64,000 bases of DNA. It comes from Takakia lepidozioides (taxonomy: Eukaryota; Streptophyta; Takakiopsida; Takakiales; Takakiaceae). The stretch spans positions 45,489,053 through 45,553,052 of the forward strand of contig CM060732.1 in assembly GCA_030704615.1 (NCBI GenBank), written 5' to 3'. Below the pieces are notes generated by a model that was not told the origin of the DNA, did not search any database, and saw only the letters and a list, made by a program, of their open reading frames with translations. Both the position numbers and the translations under genes were made by a program. Within the stretch, counting starts at the first letter, position 1, and each line of letters begins with the position of its first letter. Of this stretch, positions 10,601 through 20,037 are shown piece after piece.

Positions 10601-12974
10601 GACAAATTCAATTTACATGGATTGGGGAGCTAAGTAATTGGTTTCTTTTTTGTATTTTTGTGAATGGCGTTGACGCCATTCACATACAGTGATGTTGTGA
10701 GGTCCTCAGTGATAGGTTCGTTATGAATGTGCATTGAGTTTGCCTGGAGGGTTCCTTACTCAATTTTTTGATTTCCATCCTGTGATTTTGCTTCATTTAA
10801 GTAATAATTTTGGCTTCATTCTTGAATGTCGTTGACGACATTCACTTCTATGTCTGTGTCATTTCTAAACGATTATTTGCATTCACCTGGATTAGGATGT
10901 ATTTACAGTGTCATTGAATGGAATGTTCTGAATGGCGTTGACGACATTCATATCTGGAGCAGTAGTGTGGTCCTGAAAGGTCCTTGGGGCAGTTGTCAGA
11001 GCCATTTCAATCTATGTTTTATTCTTTCTGTTCTACTTGCATCTTACTCACTGAGCGCTTTTGTGGGTTGGGATTTATCTCCTTTTTTCAGGTACACGAA
11101 ATATGTGCTTATGGAAGGAAATCACCTGAGCGGAATTCCCAACTATCTTGACATGTGGTCGGACCCAGCAAACGATCCAACCATGTATACTGCAGGGATA
11201 TTGAAGGACTGGAGTCCTTCTCACTTCAGAGACTGTGGGTGGTACCTTGACTGCCCACCTGAGCACACGACCTTTCAAGAACAACATATGAAATACTTGA
11301 ACAATAACGCTGAGATGCTGGCGCCTTTGACTGACGAAGAGTATCAACGAAACATAGCAACCTTGGCTGCCAAGGAGCCTGATGCTCAGGGAACGCCGCA
11401 GAAGGGAAAGAAGGCGGGCCGCAAACCAAAAGACAAGGCTGTTGATGTCATAGCCATCTCACCAGCAAAGCCAAAGGACAAAGACAAGTCCAGAGAGAAG
11501 GAAAAGGACAAGGGGAAGGAGAATGAAAAGGAGATGGAGAGTGGGCAGGACTTTACTGCTGGAAGATATACCCGCACTCTTCAGTGCGTGTTCGATGCCA
11601 AGCCACACCCTTCCCGTTCTGATTCAGCAGGAGAGATGAAAATTGTTAATGAGGGTTGGCTTTCGATGATGCAAAGTCGAAAGAGAGGATACACTGGGGT
11701 GCCATCCCCTACCTGGGACAATATAATCTCATTCCTCAATCTGGTGAGAATTCCAGTTTCTTTCCTTTTTCTCTGAAAGTTTCGTTGGCAGTATTTCAAT
11801 CTCGTTCTTTGAAAACATTCTTGCCATCGTTCTTATAAAAAACATGTCTGTTGCAGGTGAGCACAGGTCCCACCTTCGTGTGCGGTGTGCAGAAAACTTA
11901 TGCGGCCGACATTGTCATTCTCGACATCCCGGATGGCCAGGCTGTGCCAGAAGTTCTTCCAAAGGGCAAGACGCCAGGCTGGAACAAATTCGAGGACAAC
12001 TACTGGAGTTGGGTGTTCGGGTTCTGTAACAATTTCCTCTCTGATGCAGGGACACTTCTGCTTTTTCAGTCATGTGACAATGATAGTCGTCGGGCATTGG
12101 CATCATACCTCAAGTCTTCAGGGTTTGAAGTTTTGCGCACATGGAATTGTGTGAACAGCCTCTACCTTGTGAAAGGGGGTTTCCCTGGTCAGCTGGTATG
12201 CCGTCTCCCTTCTGCTTGTGCTTTGATCATGAGTTTCAATTTTCTCTGCAGCTCCACTCTAGTAGAATGTTTTATGATCGACACCGATCATCAACGATTC
12301 ATGATTTTTTTGTGTCAGAGTTCTGAATAGCCGATGTACACACTTCCACTATAGATTGTGTTTACCACACTAACCTGCTATCTTTGCCAGACGAGGATGT
12401 TCGAGGCGATCTGCCTGCGGAGGATTCGCACATCAAAGACACCATCCTCCATCCGCAGCTTTGAGATTTCTGACCAGGGTTGTTTCGTCAACCCCCCCTA
12501 TGAGCCCCATGTCGATGACATTTTGTACAACTTCATGCAGTCCAGTCAGACTCTGAAGAGACCAGATGGCACTCCCTGGAGAGGTGCAAAGGAAAAGTCA
12601 CCAGCATTCATGCAAATACTGCTGGAGTCATGCAGCCACCGCTCTGCACGGGTGGTCGATCTTTCTGTGTCCACAGGTTCGTTTTTTCCCTTCCGAATTG
12701 GTTTCTTTTCAACAGTTTCATCTGCTTAAATCCCCCCCTCCAAACTGTTCATGTTCTCCTGTCTGGTGCAGGAGCAACTTACCACGCATGCAAGGCAGGC
12801 GGAAGAATCTTTTTTGGCATGGAGGGTGATTCTGACCTCTACAACACCGTGCTCCTCCCCCTTTTGTCTGGCTCCACTTCAGGTACACAGACTGATCGGA
12901 TTCAAATTCGAAATGATGACGATCCCGAAGATAAGCAGGTCGACAACGACTTTACCGCCACATCAGCATGCTGA
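7657..12974 (+). CDS. ParB/Srx-like domain fused to divergent beta-class DNA methyltransferase-like domain
   Basis: Nine exons keep one open frame of 1,095 codons: 7657-7953, 8373-9025, 9120-9312, 9397-9834, 9919-10145, 11092-11743, 11857-12195, 12391-12676 and 12772-12974. All introns are GT-AG. Residues 1-150 are low-complexity and charged. Residues about 165-310 resemble the ParB/sulfiredoxin fold, with V-W-D268-G-N-H-R272-L-L-A as the signature. A charged helical middle follows, then a Lys-rich, NLS-like stretch in exon 6. The C-terminus has the beta-class order: a motif-IV-like A-D-I-V-I-L-D843-I-P-D, then a motif-I-like V-V-D1023-L-S-V-S-T-G followed by G-R-I-F-F-G-M-E. ParB-methyltransferase fusions are common in phages and bacteria. 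DPPY is replaced by DIPD and the Gly loop is altered, so activity is doubtful. ATG 7657 is the first clean start. Confidence 0.7.
8031..8354 (+). repeat. Four decayed copies of the palindrome in intron 1
   Basis: Within intron 1 of the ParB-methyltransferase gene, diverged versions of the intron-5 palindrome occur at about 8031-8056 (GTCGTTAACGCC core), 8131-8152 (TGAATGTCGTTG then CCGCCAATCA), 8206-8227 (TTGTCGTTAACGCC) and 8331-8354 (GGTCGTTACCGCC). They lie 75-125 bp apart, as in intron 5, but their arms no longer pair fully. Confidence 0.65.
10226..10950 (+). repeat. Seven iterated ~22-bp palindromes in intron 5
   Basis: Copies lie at 10226-10247, 10347-10368, 10457-10480, 10552-10575, 10660-10683, 10823-10844 and 10929-10950. 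The consensus is the arm TGAATGTCGT, a TG spacer and the arm ACGACATTCA. Copies 1 and 6 are perfect 10+2+10 inverted repeats. Copy 5 is perfect over 11+2+11 with T-to-G and A-to-C changes in opposite arms, so symmetry is kept although the sequence differs. Flanking sequence also repeats: a compound unit of about 270-330 bp recurs from 10226, 10552 and 10823, each carrying a TGTCGT-type and then a TGGCGT-type palindrome followed by a GGTCCT(C/G) block. Confidence 0.85.
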
Positions 12975-13080
12975 CATGACGCTCACGCCACGTCAGCGTG
13001 TGTGCAGGCTCACGCCACGTCACTCCTGCGTGAGCGTACGCTCGCGCGCTCACGTGCAACGCTCACGCCATTGCGTCGTT
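12975..13080 (+). repeat. Right terminal region with inverted repeat and palindromes
   Basis: The region starts directly after the methyltransferase stop codon. It holds CGCTCACGCCACGTCA at 12980-12995, a second CTCACGCCACGTCAC at 13009-13023, and a near-perfect palindrome GCGTGAGCGTACGCTCGCGC at 13029-13048. CGCGCTCACGTG and GCTCACGCC (13061-13069) complete the inverted copy of the left terminus. The outer 11 bases match the left end poorly. Confidence 0.7.
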
Positions 13081-13092
13081 GGCTGTCAACCA
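13081..13092. repeat. Right copy of 12-bp target-site duplication
   Basis: GGCTGTCAACCA, identical to 2342-2353. The DUF7869 frame resumes directly from it. Confidence 0.8.
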
Positions 13093-13601
13093 CCACAGAG
13101 CCGGAATCCATACACCTGCAGAGGATGATCTGTCAGAAGAAGATGAAGTCATGGAGCCGTATTGTGGCCCCCGGTGTGATAGACCGAAGCAGCCTAGATA
13201 TTGAGAATGGATTCTTTGTCTTCGTTCGACCAGTAGATACTATGACGTTTCCAGTTTGGATGGGGATGACAATATCGGATGTGGTCCGCGATAGAGGATC
13301 CAGAAATTTTAAGAAGGTTCACGTCCAATGGTGGAGACCCAAGAAATGAGGTAGCCCTTCCGATTTGGACAGGTATAGAGATTGTTGGTCCAAAGTTTGG
13401 GAGTTCAATCCAGATGATCCCCCTCAATGGATTCACATTAATTCTATCGTTTGGACAATGCCCGCCAGAAAAAACACGACACGTAATAGCTTTAAGAAAA
13501 TTACCGCGGTAGAGGCGGAGAAAGCACGAGCAAATTTGGATGAGGCCAATCAACAGTCAGACAATGAAGACAATGCAACCTCGGGCGGAGAACAAGGTTG
13601 A
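13081..13601 (+). pseudogene. DUF7869-family gene, 3' part, decayed
   Basis: This continues the gene broken at 2353. An acidic stretch (E-D-D-L-S-E-E-D-E) leads to Y-C-G-P-R-C, then a frameshift near 13195, then I-E-N-G-F-F-V-F-V-R-P and V-H-V-Q-W-W-R-P, which I know as the C-terminal block of these proteins. A TGA at 13347-13349 interrupts the frame (one C-to-T step from CGA). The same frame then runs through W-E-F-N-P-D-D-P-P-Q-W to an acidic C-terminus and the stop at 13599-13601. Confidence 0.72.
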
Positions 13602-14289
13602 CAAGGACATGTTGTGGAGGTTCACTCCTCGACTTGTTTTCAAGAATAAAACTAATGTTTTACCTCCACTCTCCATTTGTTTCTCTTCACGTGTTCAAAT
13701 ATTAATCTACCTTCTTTGCCAGCCACCAGTTTTTTTCCGGACCTCATCTCTGTAACGTTTCAGGAACCTCGAGTGATCATCCGGAGTTCCTAGTTTTCCT
13801 GATGTCACTGCTTCCTTCTCTTTGCAGTTCCTCTCTCACATTACACCCATTTCTTTTGGTTCTCTGGTTCTCACCAAAATGTCTTCTCCTCAACAGATTC
13901 GCCCATCTCCTTCATTTTCGGTCCACATGGTCGTATTGTTGGGCTCAATATGATTGGTCTAAAAAATGTCCCGAGTATAAACCGCGTGGCAATTTGTGAA
14001 AGTTGTTGCTTCAATGGATAGGCTTTCTCGCGGTTTACTGCTTGTGAATCTTGTGAATCTTCTCCCATTACTCGTCAGTAACTTTCTGTAAGTCTGGCTT
14101 CAAGTACAGAGTTACATTTCATTTACTGCCTTTTCGGACTATCTTAAGATTCTTCTCAATTTTCTTCGTCACTAATCAGTCCTGAACCTCGCTTTGTCAC
14201 CCGTTATTCCGTGTCATCTCAAGTCAATTTATGTTGGGCCTGTTTATCTTATTAGGACCTTCTAAAGACAGTACTTTTGGGGCCTTCAG
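13602..14289. other. No gene seen
   Basis: Pyrimidine-rich, moderately AT-rich sequence after the DUF7869 stop codon. Short frames near 13802-14068 show no recognisable motif. It may include the 3' flank of the DUF7869 element, but no terminus was identified. Confidence 0.5.
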
Positions 14290-15115
14290 TCCTTACATTG
14301 TCCTCACCTTAAACCATATACCCTAAACCTAATTCGAATGTTTGATACGCATTCTTCAAGGGTTACAAGGGCATAATAGAATGGCCCTTGGGATATTTCA
14401 TTCAAGTCTAATTTACTCAGTAGTATGTTTACTACACTACTCAACTCTATACCTAAAACCTAATTCCAATGTCTGATGTCTATTTAATTTATTGCTTCCA
14501 GTTTTGGATGCGGTCGAAGTGGAGGGGATATTTCCTGAATTGTTGTACGACCTCCACGTAAAGACTCACATTCCATAATTGTTTGTCCATTTATAGTTCT
14601 CTAAACAATAAACCCTAAGCCCTTAAACGTAACTCCATTGTTTGATGTACATTCTTCATAGATTAGATACAATCTGTGGTTGGGAAATTTTATTCCCTAA
14701 ACCCTAAATCATAGGTGACAAATCATCTGTACCCTTCCCAATATTTTCTTTTCCATTCATACCGAGTATTATGCAGGTTAGTACCCTCGCAAACTCTATA
14801 CCCTCAAATCTAATTTCAATGTTTGATGCTTATTTATTTATTACTTCCGATTTTGGGTACGGTCGAAATGGTGGGGATAATATTTCATGAATTGTTCTAC
14901 GTATGGGTAAAGACTCAAACTCCATAATTGTTTGTCCATTTACAGTTTTCTGAAACCCTAAACCCTAAACCAAACTCCACTGTTTGATTCACATTCCTCA
15001 TAGAAATTTGGATATAATTTGTGGTTGGGATATTTCATTAACAAATTTTCATAGGTGCCAAGTCATCTGTACACTTTCCCATATTTTCTTTTTCATTCAT
15101 ACCAAGTACTATGTT
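14290..15115 (+). repeat. Tandem ~350-bp repeats bearing CCCTAAA telomere-type heptamers
   Basis: The phrase TTTTGG(A/G)T(G/A)CGGTCGAA occurs at about 14502 and about 14852. The sequence CCATAATTGTTTGTCCATTTA recurs near 14572 and 14930, and CTGTACxCTTCCCATATTTT-like text recurs later, giving a period near 350 bp with two to three diverged copies. CCCTAAAC or ACCCTAAA words recur near 14318, 14610, 14692 and 14952. These are the plant telomere repeat, but isolated and degenerate, so they are interstitial and not a chromosome end. Confidence 0.7.
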
Positions 15116-15669
15116 TCAATGTACCCTAGTAAACTCTAAAACATAAAACCTAATTCCAGCTTGGTTCAATGACTTTATAGCTGAATCTACAAGACACTCT
15201 TCCACAATATTTGGTTGTAATATGAACCTTTCGGAATGATCCCTAAATATTTTGAAAGATAATTCACATATTTCATTGAAATCCAACCTTATTCCATTCA
15301 ACGTTTTAATCCATCAATTGAAAACTTGCAATATATTGGTTTATGGTACTACTATACTGTAAGCATGGTATGGATGTTTACTTTTCATTTGTATATTATC
15401 TTCTTGGATCATCTGTTTATGTCATACATCTATCAATTTATTAATAACTTCATTCAATCGATCTTATCTTTATAATTTTCTGATGCAAAGTACGTCATTC
15501 GACTTACCATTCGATGTTACATGAATGGGATTGTGCAACTTCACAAGTTAAATGACTAAATATTCCACGATATTATTATTATTACCTGATTTAATTTTAA
15601 TTATGTTATATATTAAGTTTGGTCCGGATTTAAGCCAAAAGTCCGGAATTACTTAAAATAGGGTTAGAG
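15116..15669. other. AT-rich spacer, no gene seen
   Basis: Strongly AT-rich sequence between the tandem repeats and the 3' end of the LINE. A weak copy of the telomere-like block is still visible near 15125-15155. No coding motif, hairpin or RNA gene was recognised. Confidence 0.5.
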
Positions 15670-18600
15670 TAATCAGCCTAAACACCAAATGTCACCGTGT
15701 GGCACACTCCAACAGGGCACTTAAGATGAGCACCCTCAGCGTTTCTGCCTGAGAGACTCGAAATTGAGGTGAGCGCGGACTTTGGTATCTCGATTTTTCT
15801 TATGCCTCCAGTTGATGTCGTTGTAATCGGGAAAACCAAGGGATCCCCTGAAGCTAGGGGAGTCTCCAGTCGACTGGAGGTCGAGATGATCAAGTGACCC
15901 TGTCTCCCTCGCGAACACACAATATTCCAAGGTAAGCCCATTCTGCATCAAATTGTGTGTGCAGGGCTGCCCTTCTGCTCTCAAAACATCTGCGAGCTGA
16001 GTCCATCACCACCCCCCACATCTTACTATCTTCAATTACAATGTCATAATAAATGTGTTGCAAGGTAGCCCAAATATTAGCTGGTTTTTGCAAGGAACAT
16101 CTTGCCTTCCAGATATGCCAGAGGGTTAATGCCCGCAGGCAGTTCCACACTTGGCAATCGCTCCAGGAATGAGAGCTAGAAGAGTTAAGCAAGAGAATAA
16201 GGGGATCCGAATAGTCAAACCTTCGTCAATGACTATAGAAGGACCAGGATTTAAGCCAAACCTGTCTAGCAAAAGAACAAGAGACCAAACAGTGCTCCAT
16301 CGTTTCCATTGACTATCCAACACAAGATAGACAACAGTTGTCAAGTGGGGGTTGAGAGAAAGCTAAAGGAAGAATTCTATTACTGGTCTTCCAAAGGAAA
16401 GTTGAGTGTTTGGCCGCCCGTTGCTTAAGCCAAATATCAACCCAAACATGCCTCCACGCATCTTGATGCATACCGAGGTGGACCCATTTTCTGGAGAGTT
16501 TAGTCTTGATAGGCAAAGATACTGCCTGCATCCTGTATCCCATCTTAACCGAATACGAGAGAAAAAGTTTCACAGAATCGTTTACACACCACTTCCACTC
16601 ACCAGGGTCCCATTGAAGCTGAGAAATGGGAGACCTTATAAACCAAAACACAAAGATGCATGAACCCCATTGACTTAGTGTGCCAGCACTGTTGTGTACG
16701 CATGATTCACCACCCATGAATTTCTCTCAATAATCCTAACTGCATACGAACAGTTCCAATTAGCTCGACCCAACACAAGTCAATGAACCGTCATCAGCAG
16801 CACTGAAGCCCAACCTAGAAGCCCCCCGGTCACCAACCTCAGTAATATACATGACATCACATGGCTGGCCACCTATGCATCCTCTCCACACAGGAAGCTG
16901 GCAATGCTCTCTACCAAGCTGTAGAGTGGGAGCCCATCTCTCCTGGACAGCCTGAGAGATGATGGGCCATCCATGGGCTATACTATTCCGATGAAGATGG
17001 AAGGGCCCAGAGGCTGGGTCAACAAATCCCGAAGGAGTCCAAATGTCTTGCACCCATTGGATACCACTTAGCCCAGCGGGCCGAAGCCAAAGCCAAAGAC
17101 TCATTATCCAATTGCATGTTGCAAAACAAAGGCTGTCTAAAAGCCTCATCCCAAGAGGAAGGAAGGGTTTGGTAAAGGAACTCTCTAAGAACAGTCCAAG
17201 CATTCCAAATGGCCCGCTAGGCATCTGAACCCCCCACTGGTTTGCGATTGCCACGACCACCTTGAACCAGCCATCTAAGACTTAGGGACCATTCTTGGCT
17301 GGAAGAGGGGATGGAACGTTGAATGTTCCTCCATATAAGGTATTTCCAGGGACCAAAAAAGGGAAGCAAAGATCGGGGGATCCATTTCCCAAGCAGAGCT
17401 CTAATCTCACGCTCAATGTCAAGCATGCCCAGCCCCCCATCTTTGTTTTGCAACACATCTACTCCCAAGAAATCAGAGCCCTCTTAGAAGAACTAACATC
17501 TTTTGCCCCCCAAAGAAAAATACGAATAAGGGCCTTGAATTTAAGGAGAATTTAGGAGAATTTTGCCAGGATCCCAAATCGAAGCCGTGAACCAAAGAGA
17601 ACCTTCCAACACTTGGTTGGCCACCAAAACCCTGCCCGCCAAAGATAGCTGAGTAGCACTCCAAAAACAAGCCAAAAACAAAGACGCCTCTTGATGGATG
17701 AGATGATCTTATCAAAGCGTTTCTCAAAGGAAATAGAGTGACCCATGAGGTGACCAAGCAAGGAGTGTGAATCCCCATCAGTCAGCCAGCAAAAGCCAAG
17801 GTCCAGACCCCAAAGAAGGAGATGAGCAGACTGACGAGATCCTAGGGAAAGAATCCCAACCGATTTGCCCCAATTAACTTTAAAACCTGAGGCTAAACAG
17901 AACAAGTTCAAGGAACTAATCCCAATGTCAATGTTCCTTTTGTTTAAGTTCCTTAAATATAAAACCGTATCGTCAGCATACATAGATACTTTAAGGTTAT
18001 AGGGAAGGGAACCCAAGACTGGAATGATAAGGACCGTGAAATCAGACTGAGAATCCATAAGATAGCCAAGACAATCAGCCGCAATTGAAAACAGGAAGGG
18101 GGAGAGGGGGCAGCCTTGCCTCACCGAGCGTTGCAGAGGAAAGGTTTTTGAAAGCCAGCCATTAGTAAGAACCCTGCAGATCCCAAAAAAAGTAGAATCT
18201 TAATCCAGTCCATAAAGGAGCCATGGATGCCGGACTTAAGAGGCTGCAAGAAGAAAGTCCCAATTAAGCAAAATGTAGGGCCTCATTGGCCAGGAGAATA
18301 TAAACCGATTCTTCACAAATCCAGTCTGCGCCGGACGAATCATAGATGGCAGCAAGGATTGAAGCCGGATGGCCAGGGCTTTGGCAATAATCTTGTAAGT
18401 CGTGTTTAGAAGAGTGATAGGGCGGTAATTGGCTATGTTATCCTTAGCACCCTTTTTGAATATGAGGGCTATGACTCCCATGGACATCTGAGAAGGCATC
18501 AATTTCTTGGCCAGGATGTCGTTAGCCATAGCCAAGAAATGCTTTGAAAGAGCCAGCCAAAGGGCACTATAAAATTCCATCAGAATCCCATCCACCTCAA

Positions 18601-20037
18601 GGGACTTGAGAGGCTTAAGACTAGACAAGGCATCTTGCAACTCTATATCCGAAAATTCCACATTAAGGGAATCAGCCTGCGCCAGAGAAAGAAGCGGAGG
18701 TATCTTACCACAAACCTCTTCCCGAGGAGAAAGGGAGGCAAAAGAAACAGGGTCCGAAGAAAAAAGGCTAGAAAAATAATCCTTGGCAATGTTTGAGAGC
18801 TTCTTAGGATGCGAATGAGGGCAATTCAAAGCATCCCTCAAGCTGGTAATCTGCTGCCCAGAGATCCTCTGACGAGCTTTAAGGAAAAAATACCGGTTCA
18901 ATTTTTCACCTTTTAAAGACCAATTAATCCCCGCTTTCATCCTCATGAAACGGTCTTTAGATAGGTGCAACTTAGCCAGCCTGGATTTAGCCTCCAGTAG
19001 GGAGATAAGAGTCTGAGGACCATGGAGGTTTTTTTCAATCTGATTCTGAGAAACGCTCAAACATTTAATGAGAGCCCTCTCGTATCTGGAATTCTTTTGC
19101 GCAGCTTCGTTGGCCAGCTTTAAACCAAGCTTACGACAAGCATCAAGCTTATTGAAGAAATTCAATGTAGGCGAGAGAGAAGGAGAGGAAGAGCTGGACC
19201 AACAATCCTTAAGAGCATCCAAACTGGTCTGGTTAGACAAAATACTGATGTTAAGCCTACTCAGCCCCCTACCTCTAGCTCTAGGTCCAGGAGTTTTTAT
19301 CCGAGCTGAAACTTCAGCATGATCAAAGTCTGCAAGCACGGAACCCATAGGCATGTACTGGAACCAAGACGCAAGAGAAGAGGAAAAATAAATACGGTCA
19401 AGTCTGGCCACGCATAAACCCGGCGGAGACCAATTGTTGGTCCAAGAGAATGCGGTAGAAAGAGGAAAGTGATAGCTGTCTGCAAGACCCACACATAATA
19501 TGAGTGCTTCCATTCAAAAGCTTCCAAATTGGAAAGTTCTGGAGAATGAAACCCCCAAACGATCCTTCGGAGACTCTACCATATTAAAATCACCAGCCAA
19601 AATCCAATGGACAACTAAGGGACATTCGAGGATTTTATCTCTAATCATACCCCAAACCCGTGCCCTCTCTGGACCCAAGTTCGGGGCATAAACATTGATC
19701 AAGCCAATCGACCCACCTCATTTGGGGGATTAATGAAAAGGCACTGGACTCTTCCTTGACTCCAAACAGCACAAGAAGAGATATAGGGAAGAGGAGGAAG
19801 ACTGACGAGGCAGGCCGTGCCTCCTCGTGTGCCTTCCGAGGTTGGGTTCCACCATGCAGCCTGCTTAGGCCATGACTGATTACCAAGGTTAGAGATTTTA
19901 AGTTTGTGTTCTTGAATGAGAATGATTGAGGGGGAAGAAGCCAATGAAAGGAGCCATCTTTTAACCCTTGTACGTTTTGGGACAGAGGGTTCCGCACCAA
20001 TCCCTCTGATATTCCATGAGTGAATATTGAAATTCAT
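15670..20037 (-). mobile_element. LINE (L1-type) ORF2 copy: endonuclease, reverse transcriptase, zf-RVT; broken
   Basis: ORF2 starts at 20037 with N-I-H-S-W-N-I-R-G-I-G, the opening of an APE-type endonuclease. I-L-A-G-D-F-N appears near 19580. The best-preserved frame, 19513-18236, ends in reverse-transcriptase blocks (A-L-I-F-K-K-G-A..N-Y-R-P-I-T-L-L-N). R-Q-G-C-P-L-S-P-F-L-F and the catalytic Y-A-D-D follow in 18124-17552. L-G-M-L-D-I-E..R-A-L-L-G-K-W lies near 17400. A zf-RVT-like segment with W-K..C-C-L-S-C-V lies in 16717-16313. Several frameshifts break the ORF, so it is inactive. The C-terminal N-W-R-H-K-K segment (about 15800) matches the LINE copy at 24.9 kb. Target duplications and a poly(A) tail were not identified. 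Confidence 0.9.

Larger units (their letters stand above)
2354..13080. mobile_element. 10.7-kb DNA transposon with SWIM transposase and ParB-methyltransferase gene
   Basis: Identical 12-bp direct repeats bound the element and it sits inside another reading frame. Its termini share an imperfect inverted repeat. GGCGTGAGC, then a 4-5 nt gap, then CACGTGAGCGCG, then a GAGCG..CGCTCACGC palindrome start about 10 nt from the left end; the same order reads inward on the opposite strand about 11 nt from the right end. Inside are a GGAT-type minisatellite, a minus-strand MULE-like/SWIM transposase (3049-6802), an 854-bp divergent gap (6803-7656), and a plus-strand ParB-methyltransferase gene (7657-12974) whose stop codon lies 106 bp from the right end. 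Both genes fit within the boundaries, which supports one autonomous unit. SWIM domains and MULE-type cores are known in plant transposases; I do not know a named family with this gene pair. Confidence 0.8.

Noticed and set aside
10226-10950. CRISPR-like array
   Set aside because: Palindromic repeats with ~100-bp partly repeated spacers inside a spliced intron; no cas genes; eukaryotic context.
12488-12508. N-P-P-Y-E-P in exon 8 as the methyltransferase motif IV
   Set aside because: It lies after the D-I-V-I-L-D-I-P-D strand and close to the motif-I-like block. Position and the lack of a preceding hydrophobic strand argue against it, though it is worth checking in a structure model.
14318-15110. 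True telomere
   Set aside because: CCCTAAA units are isolated, degenerate and embedded in a longer tandem unit, with unique sequence on both sides.
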